Source of the DNA: Algoriphagus sp. NG3
GTDB taxonomy: Bacteria; Bacteroidota; Bacteroidia; Cytophagales; Cyclobacteriaceae
DNA length: 64,000 nucleotides
Reading direction: 5' to 3'
Assembly (NCBI RefSeq): GCF_034119865.1
Contig: NZ_CP139421.1
Coordinates: 2,790,001 to 2,854,000, forward strand
A program made the position numbers and the translations under genes. The notes under the pieces are model-generated. The model was not told the DNA's origin, ran no database searches, and saw nothing but the letters and a program-made list of their open reading frames with translations. Of this stretch, positions 9,601-17,583 are shown piece by piece (within the stretch, counting starts at the first letter, position 1; every line of letters begins with the position of its first letter).

Positions 9601-10209
9601 TCTGATTTATTTTAAAGCGCTCTGATTTTGCAGTTCTATCCGATTAATCTTCCAAAAATTTTGAAAAACCGGCTGTCAAATACCTGTCAAAGGTAAAAAC
9701 ACCTGAGTTCGGTACACTAACCGCTTAAAAAAAACCTGTAATCAGAGTTATGATGAAGTAGAGAAAATCTCGACCAAGAGCCTTGAACCCTCACCTAAGC
9801 CAGTATCATATTGCCAGAAGTACTCTAATTATGCGTCCACAACCGCTTTGCAGGTGCTTTAAACAACGGAACAAACCGAAAATTTTAGGATTGGTCCATG
9901 GAAATCAGCTAGAAAACAAAAAAGTCTCGCCAGAAGCAAGACCCTTTTCAGAATATAAACCCAAATATAACTTTAGAGATTAAAAGTTTCAGATGAAATT
10001 AAACTAAAATTTGGAAATCCAAATGATACCAAACTTTAATTTGAAGTAATACAGACAAGACAAAATATTCGATCGAACATCTATCTCGAATCCAAAGTAA
10101 GTGGTTTTTGCTTTTAATTACAAATTGAAAAAAAAATTTTGCAATATTTTGAACAATTTCTAATTTACAGGCAGATTCATTAACAATCATCCAAAATCAC
10201 TCGATAAAA
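9601..10209. other. 609-bp intergenic region between divergent peptidase and lrp genes
   Basis: No convincing coding region. It should hold the promoters of both neighbours. It becomes AT-rich from about 9990 toward lrp and contains the small palindrome ATTTGG-AAAT-CCAAAT at 10009-10024, a possible operator. A terminator-like hairpin on the minus strand lies at 9918-9944 (separate entry). Short open frames here have no recognisable features. Confidence 0.5.
9918..9944 (-). terminator. Orphan terminator-like hairpin
   Basis: Read on the minus strand, GTCTTGC and GCGAGAC form a 7-bp stem (one G-U pair) around TTCTG, followed by TTTTTT. No minus-strand gene lies upstream of it; the nearest gene on that side, lrp, starts at 10210 and runs away on the plus strand. 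It may end an unannotated small RNA. Confidence 0.5.
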
Positions 10210-10683
10210 ATGGACAAAATTTTAGATATCGATAACATAGACTTGAAGATCATCTCCCTGCTCAACGAAGATGCCAAGACTCCTTATACCGAAATCGCAA
10301 AAAAAGTCTTTGTATCCTCCGGTACCGTTCATGTACGCATGAAAAAACTAGAGGATATGGGCATCGTCAAAAGTGCCACCTTGAATATTGACTTTTCTAA
10401 ACTCGGATACGATATATCAGCCTTTCTCGGCATTTACCTGGAAAAAAGTTCTCTCTATGATACTGTCATCGAAAAGCTCAAAACAATTTCTGAAGTAGTG
10501 AGTGCTTACTATACCACAGGGAATTATTCAATTTTTGCCAAGATCATCTGCAGGGACACCAATCACTTGAGGTTGGTATTGGACAATATTCAAAAAGTAG
10601 AAGGAATAGACCGTACCGAAACACTGATCGTACTCGAAGAATCGATCAACAGACCCATTCAGTTTTTTGACAAGGAAAAATAA
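10210..10683 (+). CDS. Lrp/AsnC family transcriptional regulator
   Basis: A 157-residue protein with the two Lrp/AsnC domains. The N-terminal helix-turn-helix lies at about residues 10-55, starting IDNIDLKIISLLNEDAK, with the recognition helix near SSGTVHVRMKKLE. The C-terminal RAM ligand-binding domain spans about 70-150 and includes AYYTTGNYSIFAKIICRD. Relatives form octamers and respond to amino acids or small metabolites. It lies upstream of the suf operon, but a strong terminator separates them, so it is its own unit. Whether it controls suf or the divergent peptidase cannot be seen from sequence. Confidence 0.93.
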   Translation: MDKILDIDNIDLKIISLLNEDAKTPYTEIAKKVFVSSGTVHVRMKKLEDMGIVKSATLNIDFSKLGYDISAFLGIYLEKSSLYDTVIEKLKTISEVVSAYYTTGNYSIFAKIICRDTNHLRLVLDNIQKVEGIDRTETLIVLEESINRPIQFFDKEK

Positions 10684-10736
10684 GACAATTAAGATTAAAT
10701 CTAAATAAAATACTTAGGCTATTATATTAATTATTA

Positions 10737-10766
10737 AAAGTATTGAACCATCAATACTTTTTTTTT
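10737..10766 (+). terminator. Terminator of the lrp gene
   Basis: A perfect 10-bp stem (AAAGTATTGA with TCAATACTTT), tetraloop ACCA, then a run of T. It separates lrp from the suf operon. Confidence 0.9.
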
Positions 10767-10871
10767 GTAAAGTCCATGTAGAGTGGACAGAAAAGGCGTT
10801 TTCTATTGAGGAAAGGAATACCCGATAGAATTATCCAATGGGTAAAAACATGAAAATTTCATTATATGTTG

Positions 10872-10879
10872 TACCTTCG
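10872..10879 (+). promoter_or_regulatory. Candidate -7 promoter element of the suf operon
   Basis: TACCTTCG fits the Bacteroidota -7 consensus TAnnTTTG at seven of eight positions and lies about 38 bases before the sufB start. No clear TTTG -33 element is present at the expected spacing, so the call is tentative. Confidence 0.4.
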
Positions 10880-10916
10880 CCATTAAAATGTAATTAGTCT
10901 AAATAACTCAGCAACA

Positions 10917-12362
10917 ATGAGCAAAGACAATCAGATTTTAGAAGAACTAACATCAAAAGAATACGAACACGGATGGTCAGTAAATTACGAAGCCGATGAG
11001 GCTCCCGTAGGCCTTACTGAAGAGACCATACGATGGATATCTGCCAAAAAAGAAGAACCACAATGGCTTCTTGATTGGAGATTGAAAGCGTTCAAAACCT
11101 GGGAGGCAATGATTGAGCCTAAATGGGCAAATGTCCACTACCCAAAAATTGACCTACAGTCTTTAAAATATTATTCTGCGCCTAAACAGTCCAGTAAACC
11201 AAAGAGTCTTGATGAAGTAGATCCTGAATTACTGGATATCTATAAACGTCTGGGAATTAATCTAAATGAACAGAAGAGACTGCAGGGCATCGCTGTCGAT
11301 GCTGTGTTGGATTCAGTTTCTGTTGCCACCACCTTCAAAGGAACTCTTTCCAAATTGGGAATAGTCTTCTGCTCATTCAGTGAGGCAGTAAAAGAACACC
11401 CTGAACTGGTGAAAAAATATCTGGGTTCAGTAGTACCTATGACCGACAACTACTATGCGGCTTTAAATTCCGCTGTATTCTCTGACGGGTCATTTTGCTA
11501 TATCCCCAAAGGTGTCAGATGTCCGATGGAGCTTTCCACCTATTTCCGGATCAATGCGGCCAACACCGGCCAGTTTGAGAGAACACTCATCGTGGCAGAA
11601 GATGAATCCTACGTATCTTACCTAGAAGGATGTACTGCCCCACAGCGTGATGAAAACCAACTCCACGCCGCAGTGGTAGAAATCTACGCCGGAGCGCATG
11701 CAGAAGTGAAATATTCTACGGTACAAAACTGGTTTCCAGGTGACAAAGAAGGAAGAGGCGGGATCTATAATTTCGTGACCAAGCGCGGAATCTGTGCAGG
11801 TGACTTCTCAAAAATATCCTGGACACAGGTGGAAACAGGTTCCGCTGTGACTTGGAAATACCCTTCATGCATCTTAAAGGGCGACAATTCAATCGGTGAA
11901 TTCTATTCCGTGGCGGTAACCAACAACTACCAACAAGCAGATACAGGAACCAAAATGATTCATATCGGTAAAAACACCAAATCAAGAATCGTTTCCAAAG
12001 GTATCTCTGCAGGAAAATCCCAAAACTCTTATAGAGGTCAGGTGCAGGTAATGAAACGTGCTACCAATGCCCGAAATTTCTCTCAGTGTGATTCCCTATT
12101 GATGGGAGACCGCTGCGGCGCCCACACTTTTCCTTACATAGACATACACAACTCATCCGCCAAAGTAGAGCACGAAGCTACCACTTCCAAAATCGGAGAA
12201 GATCAGCTGTTCTATTGCAACCAGCGAGGTATTGCTACTGAAGATGCAGTAGCCTTGATTGTCAATGGATATGCCAAAGAAGTATTGAATCAGCTTCCAA
12301 TGGAATTTGCGGTGGAAGCGCAGAAGCTACTAGCACTTACCCTGGAAGGTTCAGTTGGGTAA
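10917..12362 (+). CDS. sufB: Fe-S cluster scaffold protein SufB
   Basis: A 481-residue protein, the usual length for SufB. It forms the SufBC2D scaffold that builds iron-sulfur clusters in the cytoplasm. Family blocks include [39 protein letters not shown], the beta-helix region with [21 protein letters not shown] and the C-terminal [18 protein letters not shown], which holds the conserved Cys and Glu used in cluster assembly. It is the first gene of sufBCDSE-sufT-brx. The distance to sufC is enlarged to about 475 bases by an inserted four-helix-bundle element. Confidence 0.98.
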   Translation: MSKDNQILEELTSKEYEHGWSVNYEADEAPVGLTEETIRWISAKKEEPQWLLDWRLKAFKTWEAMIEPKWANVHYPKIDLQSLKYYSAPKQSSKPKSLDEVDPELLDIYKRLGINLNEQKRLQGIAVDAVLDSVSVATTFKGTLSKLGIVFCSFSEAVKEHPELVKKYLGSVVPMTDNYYAALNSAVFSDGSFCYIPKGVRCPMELSTYFRINAANTGQFERTLIVAEDESYVSYLEGCTAPQRDENQLHAAVVEIYAGAHAEVKYSTVQNWFPGDKEGRGGIYNFVTKRGICAGDFSKISWTQVETGSAVTWKYPSCILKGDNSIGEFYSVAVTNNYQQADTGTKMIHIGKNTKSRIVSKGISAGKSQNSYRGQVQVMKRATNARNFSQCDSLLMGDRCGAHTFPYIDIHNSSAKVEHEATTSKIGEDQLFYCNQRGIATEDAVALIVNGYAKEVLNQLPMEFAVEAQKLLALTLEGSVG

Positions 12363-12365
12363 AGG

Positions 12366-12830
12366 AATTTGAGATTAGAAATTCTGATTTGAAATTATGG
12401 CAACTCTCAATCACTTTGAAGATTTAGACATCTGGAAAAAGGCTAGAGAATATTGTAAGATAATCTTTGAACTAACCAAGAAGGGAGGTTTTAAGAATGA
12501 TTTCAGTTTGAAAAATCAAATCAACTCCTCTTTCTGGTTCTATTATGGACAATATAGCTGAAGGCTTTGAGCGAGAAGGAAATAGAGAATTTATTCAATT
12601 TCTGAGTATTGCAAAAGCATCAGCAGGAGAGTCAAGATCTCAACTATATCGAGCTTTTGACAGAAATTACATTACCGAAGTAACACTACAAGAAACTAGT
12701 AGGAAAAGTTTAGAAATCAGTAAATCTATTTCTGGCTTTATAAAATATTTAAAAGACAGTGAGATCAGGGGAAACAAGTTTAAAAGCTAAAAATAAGGTT
12801 GCCCCAATTTCAAACATCAAATGTCAAATT
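12366..12830. repeat. Nested inverted repeats flanking the four-helix-bundle gene
   Basis: The inner left arm TGATTTGAAATT (12385-12396) is matched in inverted orientation by 12806-12819, which reads TGATGTTTGAAATT on the other strand. An outer pair AATTTGA (12366-12372) and TCAAATT (12824-12830) is arranged symmetrically outside it. Together they bound a roughly 465-bp unit sitting exactly between sufB and sufC. The arms are short and AT-rich, so chance cannot be excluded from one copy. Confidence 0.45.
12397..12790 (+). pseudogene. Frameshifted four-helix-bundle (S23/IVP family) gene inside the suf operon
   Basis: Two reading frames together give one four-helix-bundle protein of about 130 residues. 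The first half starts MATLNHFEDLDIWKKAREY and runs into a TGA at 12559-12561. The second half, open from 12545, carries the family hallmark [19 protein letters not shown] and [17 protein letters not shown]. The frame changes by one base near 12529-12533: removing one T from CTCTTTCTGG restores the consensus [15 protein letters not shown]. Relatives are encoded in 23S rRNA intervening sequences and at many scattered sites in Bacteroidota genomes; DGR accessory proteins (Avd) share the fold. The extra base could be a true mutation or a sequencing error. Confidence 0.85.
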
Positions 12831-12837
12831 TAAGACT

Positions 12838-13602
12838 ATGTTAAGTATAAAGAATTTGCACGCTTCTATCGAAGGAACTCCAATCCTACGAGGTATCAAT
12901 CTAGAAGTAAAAGCCGGTGAAGTCCATGCAATCATGGGCCCTAATGGTTCTGGTAAATCCACTCTTGCCTCAGTATTGGCAGGAAGAGAGGAATATGAAG
13001 TGACAGATGGCACTGTTACTTTCAAAGAAAAAGACCTTCTGGATCTCTCACCTGAAGATAGAGCCAGGGAAGGTGTATTTCTGGCATTCCAATACCCCGT
13101 GGAAATACCAGGAGTCAGCTCGACCAACTTTCTGAGAACAGCAGTAAACCAAGTTAGGGAATATCGTGGAGAGGATCCATTGGACGCAGTGAAATTCCTT
13201 ACACTAATGAAAGAAAAAATGAAGCTGGTGGAGATGGATCAGAAGTTATTAAGCAGGGCATTGAACGAAGGTTTCTCCGGTGGGGAGAAGAAAAGAAATG
13301 AGATCTTCCAGATGGCTATGCTGGCCCCTACCCTTTCTATTTTGGACGAAACTGACTCAGGCTTAGATATCGATGCGCTACGCATTGTATCACATGGTGT
13401 AAACCAATTAAAGTCAAAAGACAATGCTACGATCGTGGTGACTCACTACCAAAGATTATTGGACTACATCGTTCCAGATTTCGTCCATGTACTGTATAAA
13501 GGGCAGATCGTGAAGTCAGGTACTAAAGAGCTCGCCCTAGAGCTGGAAGAAAAAGGATACGACTGGATCAAAGACGAAGTCGATTCCAAAGCTACAGTCT
13601 GA
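12838..13602 (+). CDS. sufC: Fe-S cluster assembly ATPase SufC
   Basis: A 254-residue ABC-type ATPase from the ATG at 12838. An in-frame TTG upstream would only add residues from the inserted element. Walker A is GPNGSGKST (about residues 33-41). The SufC-type signature region is LNEGFSGGEKKRNEIFQM and Walker B with the catalytic Glu is SILDETDSGLDID. SufC lacks membrane partners; it binds SufB and SufD and its ATPase cycle opens the scaffold for cluster assembly. It is followed 22 bases later by sufD. Confidence 0.97.
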   Translation: MLSIKNLHASIEGTPILRGINLEVKAGEVHAIMGPNGSGKSTLASVLAGREEYEVTDGTVTFKEKDLLDLSPEDRAREGVFLAFQYPVEIPGVSSTNFLRTAVNQVREYRGEDPLDAVKFLTLMKEKMKLVEMDQKLLSRALNEGFSGGEKKRNEIFQMAMLAPTLSILDETDSGLDIDALRIVSHGVNQLKSKDNATIVVTHYQRLLDYIVPDFVHVLYKGQIVKSGTKELALELEEKGYDWIKDEVDSKATV

Positions 13603-13624
13603 TTTTCATTCTAAAACATCACTC

Positions 13625-14893
13625 ATGAGTACGCTTATAAAGCAAGATATACTTGTGGAATTATTGGAAAATGTAGGTCAAGGCTTTGAAAATGCCCGAA
13701 CTGCAGGAAAGGAAGCTTTCCATGCCCAAGGATTCCCTACTAATAAATCAGAGGAATATAAATTCACCCCGATCACTAAAAAGATCGAGAGCAACATTCA
13801 AAATTTCACTTCCGCAGGAGCTTTTGAAGTAAGTGTTGAACAGGTAAAAGAAAACGTATTCGAAGGTTTTGAAGGAGACGTTTTGGTATTTTCCAACGGT
13901 CATTTTCAGCCATCCCTTTCTTCGCCTATTGAAGGAGTGGAAATCGCACTACTTTCCGAAAAGGTAAACACCCCGATTGGAAGTGTAGCCAAACCTGAAA
14001 AAGATCCTTTTTGTGCACTGAATCAAAGTTCTTTTGAAGGAGGATTCTTTATTTCTATCCCCAAGAAAGCTCAGGTACAAAAGCCAATTCTTTTATTGAA
14101 CTTCTATAAAGCCAACAATGGCCAAGTGATCCAGCCAAGGATATGGATAGAAGCGGGAGATTTCGCTGAGGCAACGTTCATCACCCACAGTGTAAACCTC
14201 AGTGACACGCCATACTTTGTCAATAAGGTAGTGGAAATAAGAGGCGGACTGAATACGCAGCTTCGCTTCTACAAGCTGCAAAACGAAGATAAAAAAGCTG
14301 TAGAGGTCAGCACCATAGAGTCTGACATACAAAAGGACGGGAGATTTACTTCGGTGACTATTTCACTTTCAGGAGAATTGGTCAGAAATAATCTCAGTCT
14401 AAATATTCTTGGAAGTAATTCCGAAGGAAATATGTATGGGTTGTATTTGCTTAACGGCAAATCTCATGTGGATAACCACACCAATGTAGACCATACTGTG
14501 GCTCATGCCGAATCAAATGAGCTGTATAAAGGAATATTGGCAGACAGTTCCCGAGGTGTCTTCAACGGGAAAATCTTCGTAAGACAGGATGCCCAGAAGA
14601 CAAATGCCTTCCAGCAAAACAACAACATCCTCCTTTCCGAAGATGCAGTGGTAAACACCAAGCCTCAATTGGAAATCTGGGCAGATGATGTAAAATGCTC
14701 TCACGGCTGTACCACAGGTCAGTTGGACGAGGAAGCATTATTCTATCTTCAGGCACGGGGTATAGCCAAGGATCAAGCAAAGGGTCTATTACTTTATGCA
14801 GTTGCTGGAGAAGTTTTAGAACACATCACAGACGAAAGTTTCAAAGCCTATTGCATTGCAAAAGTTCAGGAACGTCTTGGAAGTAATTTCTAA
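13625..14893 (+). CDS. sufD: Fe-S cluster assembly protein SufD
   Basis: A 422-residue SufB paralog that completes the SufBC2D complex. The N-terminal helical part contains GFPTNKSEEYKFTPI, typical of SufD. The central beta-helix carries NNLSLNILGSNSEGNMYGLY and VDHTVAHAESNELYKGIL, where the His region contributes to iron acquisition. The C-terminus has the SufD pattern DDVKCSHGCTTGQLDEEALFYL. It lies between sufC and sufS with gaps of 22 and 12 bases, consistent with one transcript. Confidence 0.97.
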   Translation: MSTLIKQDILVELLENVGQGFENARTAGKEAFHAQGFPTNKSEEYKFTPITKKIESNIQNFTSAGAFEVSVEQVKENVFEGFEGDVLVFSNGHFQPSLSSPIEGVEIALLSEKVNTPIGSVAKPEKDPFCALNQSSFEGGFFISIPKKAQVQKPILLLNFYKANNGQVIQPRIWIEAGDFAEATFITHSVNLSDTPYFVNKVVEIRGGLNTQLRFYKLQNEDKKAVEVSTIESDIQKDGRFTSVTISLSGELVRNNLSLNILGSNSEGNMYGLYLLNGKSHVDNHTNVDHTVAHAESNELYKGILADSSRGVFNGKIFVRQDAQKTNAFQQNNNILLSEDAVVNTKPQLEIWADDVKCSHGCTTGQLDEEALFYLQARGIAKDQAKGLLLYAVAGEVLEHITDESFKAYCIAKVQERLGSNF

Positions 14894-14905
14894 CAAATAG
14901 CATCA

Positions 14906-16129
14906 ATGGGATTAGATATAGCAAAAATCAGAGAACAGTTTCCGGTACTGAACCAAGAAGTACATGGTAAGCCTTTGGTGTATTTTGACAATGCTGCTAC
15001 TACCCAAAAGCCCCAGTCTGTACTGGATGCCTTGACTAATTATTATAGCCGGGACAATTCAAATATACATCGTGGTGCCCATGCGTTGGCAGATCGGGCT
15101 ACACGGTATTATGAAGAGACGCGTGATTCCATTAGGCAGTTTATCAATGCACGTGAATCCGCAGAGATTATTTTCACCAAAGGCACTACAGAAGGGATCA
15201 ACTTGGTCGCTTCTACATTTGGCAGAAAATATATAGGCGAAGGTGATGAAATCATCATCTCTGCATTGGAGCATCACTCCAATATTGTCCCATGGCATAT
15301 GCTCTGTGAGGAAAAAGGCGCAGTTCTCAAGGTAATCCCTATCAATGAAGCTGGGGAAATTATACTGGAGGAATTCGAAAAACTGCTCACGCCAAATACC
15401 AAATTAGTAAGCATAGTCCACGCTTCGAATGCACTAGGCAGCATTAACCCTGTTAAAAAAATAATTGACTCTGCCCATGCTGTAGGCGCAAAAGTTCTTT
15501 TGGATGGAGCCCAAAGTTCAAGTCACTTACCTATCGATGTGCAGGATCTTGACTGCGATTTCTTTGCTTTCTCCGCCCATAAGTTATACGGGCCTACTGG
15601 TCTTGGCTGCTTATATGGCAAGAGAGAAATTTTTGAATCCATGCCACCCTATCAAGGAGGCGGGGAAATGATCAAAGAAGTCACCTATGAAAAGACTACT
15701 TACAACGAAATCCCATTTAAGTTCGAAGCCGGAACCCCTAATATAGCAGATGTAATTGCGTTCAAATCAGCTCTTGAATTCATCAATGGACTGGGAAAAG
15801 ATGCAATCAAAGCTCATGAAGACGAATTGCTTGCTTATGCAAATGAGCTTCTGCTACCGATTAAAGGTTTTGTACCTATAGGAACCGCAAAAGAAAAAGT
15901 CAGCGTAATCTCCTTCAATATCAATGCGATGCACCCCTACGATGTAGGAATGATGCTGGATGCAAACGGATTTGCAGTAAGGACAGGACATCATTGTACA
16001 CAGCCACTCATGAAAAGACTTGGAATCGAAGGAACTGTAAGAGCTTCGTTTTCCGTTTACAATTCGAAATCAGAAATAGAAAAACTGGCGGAAAGCGTAA
16101 CCCGCATCGCCCGAATCAAAAATAAATGA
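14906..16129 (+). CDS. sufS: Cysteine desulfurase SufS
   Basis: A 407-residue class V aminotransferase-fold enzyme that takes sulfur from cysteine and passes it to SufE. The PLP-binding lysine is Lys226 in FSAHKLYGPTG and the persulfide-carrying cysteine is Cys364 in RTGHHCTQPLM, both at the same numbers as in E. coli SufS. The N-terminus has VYFDNAATTQKPQSV. Its stop overlaps the sufE start as ATGA, suggesting translational coupling of the two partners. Confidence 0.98.
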   Translation: MGLDIAKIREQFPVLNQEVHGKPLVYFDNAATTQKPQSVLDALTNYYSRDNSNIHRGAHALADRATRYYEETRDSIRQFINARESAEIIFTKGTTEGINLVASTFGRKYIGEGDEIIISALEHHSNIVPWHMLCEEKGAVLKVIPINEAGEIILEEFEKLLTPNTKLVSIVHASNALGSINPVKKIIDSAHAVGAKVLLDGAQSSSHLPIDVQDLDCDFFAFSAHKLYGPTGLGCLYGKREIFESMPPYQGGGEMIKEVTYEKTTYNEIPFKFEAGTPNIADVIAFKSALEFINGLGKDAIKAHEDELLAYANELLLPIKGFVPIGTAKEKVSVISFNINAMHPYDVGMMLDANGFAVRTGHHCTQPLMKRLGIEGTVRASFSVYNSKSEIEKLAESVTRIARIKNK

Positions 16130-16557
16130 GCAGTATTCAAGAAGTTCAAGATGAAATAGTTTCAGAATTTGAAATTCTAGGAGACGACAAAGAATCTACC
16201 ATATATTATATTATGGAGCTGGGAGGAAATCTTGAAGGGTTTCCTGAGAGTGAAAGGATAGAGGGAAACACCATCAAAGGGTGTCAGTCCAAAGTATGGC
16301 TAATCGCTGAAGAAAAAGATGGTCAAGTGCATTTTCTGGCTGATTCCAATACAGATATTACCAAGGGATTAATATCACTTTTGTTACGGGTTTTGAACTA
16401 TCGTAGCCCAGAGGAGATTATTAAAGCAGAGCTTAATTTCGTGGAGAGAATAGGAATGGGCTCCATCATCGGTAGCCAGCGATCAAACGGTTTCGCATCG
16501 ATGATCAAGCAAATAAAACTTTATGCTTTGGCAATTCAAAGCAAGCAAAATGCCTGA
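16126..16557 (+). CDS. sufE: Sulfur acceptor protein SufE
   Basis: A 143-residue protein of the SufE/CsdE family. The sulfur-accepting cysteine is Cys53 in GNTIKGCQSKVWL. SufE takes persulfide from SufS and delivers it to SufB. A second block SNTDITKGLISLLLRVLNY and the C-terminal IIGSQRSNGFASMIKQIK match the family. It is coupled to sufS by a 4-base overlap and overlaps the next gene. Confidence 0.96.
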   Translation: MSSIQEVQDEIVSEFEILGDDKESTIYYIMELGGNLEGFPESERIEGNTIKGCQSKVWLIAEEKDGQVHFLADSNTDITKGLISLLLRVLNYRSPEEIIKAELNFVERIGMGSIIGSQRSNGFASMIKQIKLYALAIQSKQNA

Positions 16558-16903
16558 TACTATGTCAACAGAAAACACCACTACACCCGTAGGACAAATA
16601 GAAAACCTCAAGGAAAAGGTAATACAAGCTATTAAATTGGTGTATGATCCGGAGATCCCTGTAGATGTGTATGACCTGGGTCTGATCTACGAAATCACGG
16701 TTTATCCAGTTAATAATGTGTATGTGCTGATGACATTGACATCACCAAACTGCCCATCAGCTGAGTTTATTCCATCTGAAATAAAAGATAAGATCCAGCA
16801 GATCCAGGGAATCAACAATGTGGAGATAGAGTTGACCTTTGACCCGCCCTACTCCCAGGATATGATGTCCGAAGCAGCCAAACTTGAATTAGGTTTTCTA
16901 TAA
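16550..16903 (+). CDS. SufT-like DUF59/MIP18 family protein
   Basis: A protein of about 117 residues of the DUF59 (MIP18/PaaD-like) family. The family signature KLVYDPEIPVDVYDLGLIYEI is followed by MTLTSPNCPSAEFIP with the conserved cysteine, and the C-terminal VELTFDPPYSQDMMSEAAK. Related proteins at the end of suf operons (SufT) help maturation or carriage of Fe-S clusters. The start is uncertain: the ATG at 16550 overlaps the sufE stop by 8 bases, while the ATG at 16562 begins MSTENTTTP; both are in frame. A start further upstream, inside sufE, is unlikely. Confidence 0.92.
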   Translation: MPDTMSTENTTTPVGQIENLKEKVIQAIKLVYDPEIPVDVYDLGLIYEITVYPVNNVYVLMTLTSPNCPSAEFIPSEIKDKIQQIQGINNVEIELTFDPPYSQDMMSEAAKLELGFL

Positions 16904-16929
16904 ACAAGAAATTTAAAACTAGTAATATT

Positions 16930-17352
16930 ATGTATCCAGAAGAATTGATCGCTCCGATGAGAGCGGAACTTTCCAATGTGGGATTTGAAGAGTTCAGAAC
17001 TGCCGAGCAAGTAGCTACACATCTCGGCCCTGACCATAAAGGCACTACCCTGATCGTAGTAAATTCAGTTTGCGGATGTGCAGCTGGTGCAGCAAGGCCA
17101 GGTGTAACCTATGCGGTAGAAAATTCTAACGTGAAGCCTACCAAACTTGCTACGGTTTTTGCAGGAAATGACAGGGAAGCAGTGGATAAATTAAGAGAGC
17201 TTTGTCTTCCTTACCCTCCCTCCTCCCCTGCTATGGCATTATTCAAAGATGGGGAGCTGGTTCATTTCATCGAGCGTCACCACATCGAAGGCCGAAATGC
17301 CAAAATGATCGGTGACCACTTAGTAGAAGTATTCGAGCACTTCTGTGCTTAG
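16930..17352 (+). CDS. BrxA/BrxB family bacilliredoxin
   Basis: A 140-residue protein of the bacilliredoxin (YphP/YqiW, DUF1094) family. It begins MYPEELIAPMRAELSNVGF and has the redox motif C48-G-C50 in NSVCGCAAGAARPGV, followed by VFAGNDREAVDKLRE. In Firmicutes these proteins remove bacillithiol from oxidised proteins and have weak disulfide isomerase activity. It lies 26 bases after the SufT-like gene and before a terminator, so it is probably the last gene of the suf operon. This fits thiol repair during Fe-S assembly. Whether this organism makes bacillithiol cannot be seen here. Confidence 0.93.
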   Translation: MYPEELIAPMRAELSNVGFEEFRTAEQVATHLGPDHKGTTLIVVNSVCGCAAGAARPGVTYAVENSNVKPTKLATVFAGNDREAVDKLRELCLPYPPSSPAMALFKDGELVHFIERHHIEGRNAKMIGDHLVEVFEHFCA

Positions 17353-17358
17353 TAAAAC

Positions 17359-17377
17359 AGCCCTCCGGGGCTTTTTT
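17359..17377 (+). terminator. Terminator at the end of the suf operon
   Basis: The hairpin AGCCC-TCCG-GGGCT is followed by TTTTTT, seven bases after the bacilliredoxin stop. It marks the end of the sufB-to-bacilliredoxin transcript. Confidence 0.85.
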
Positions 17378-17583
17378 ATTTTATCTCTCTTAAAAATCTG
17401 AAGCATACTAAATGTAATTTAATTAAAACCACTAGTGGAACAGATGGATATTCATCGGTAATTCCATTTTCGAACGAATAATCATCCAAAGGTCTCATTC
17501 GACCTTCCAAAAACTAACTGATTTTATTATCTTACGGGCTTAATTCGAGGTTTTTTAACATACGCAATCCAAATAAAAAATAT

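Noticed and set aside
9780..9860. Sequence resembling a tRNA T-arm (GGTTCAAGG on the minus strand)
   Set aside because: No acceptor, D or anticodon arm could be fitted around it.
9783..10190. Two short open frames between the S9 peptidase and lrp genes
   Set aside because: No domain, no signal peptide, AT-driven composition, and no consistent start context.
12397..12790. Possible diversity-generating retroelement (Avd-like protein)
   Set aside because: Avd shares the four-helix fold, but there is no reverse transcriptase gene and no template/variable repeat pair nearby.
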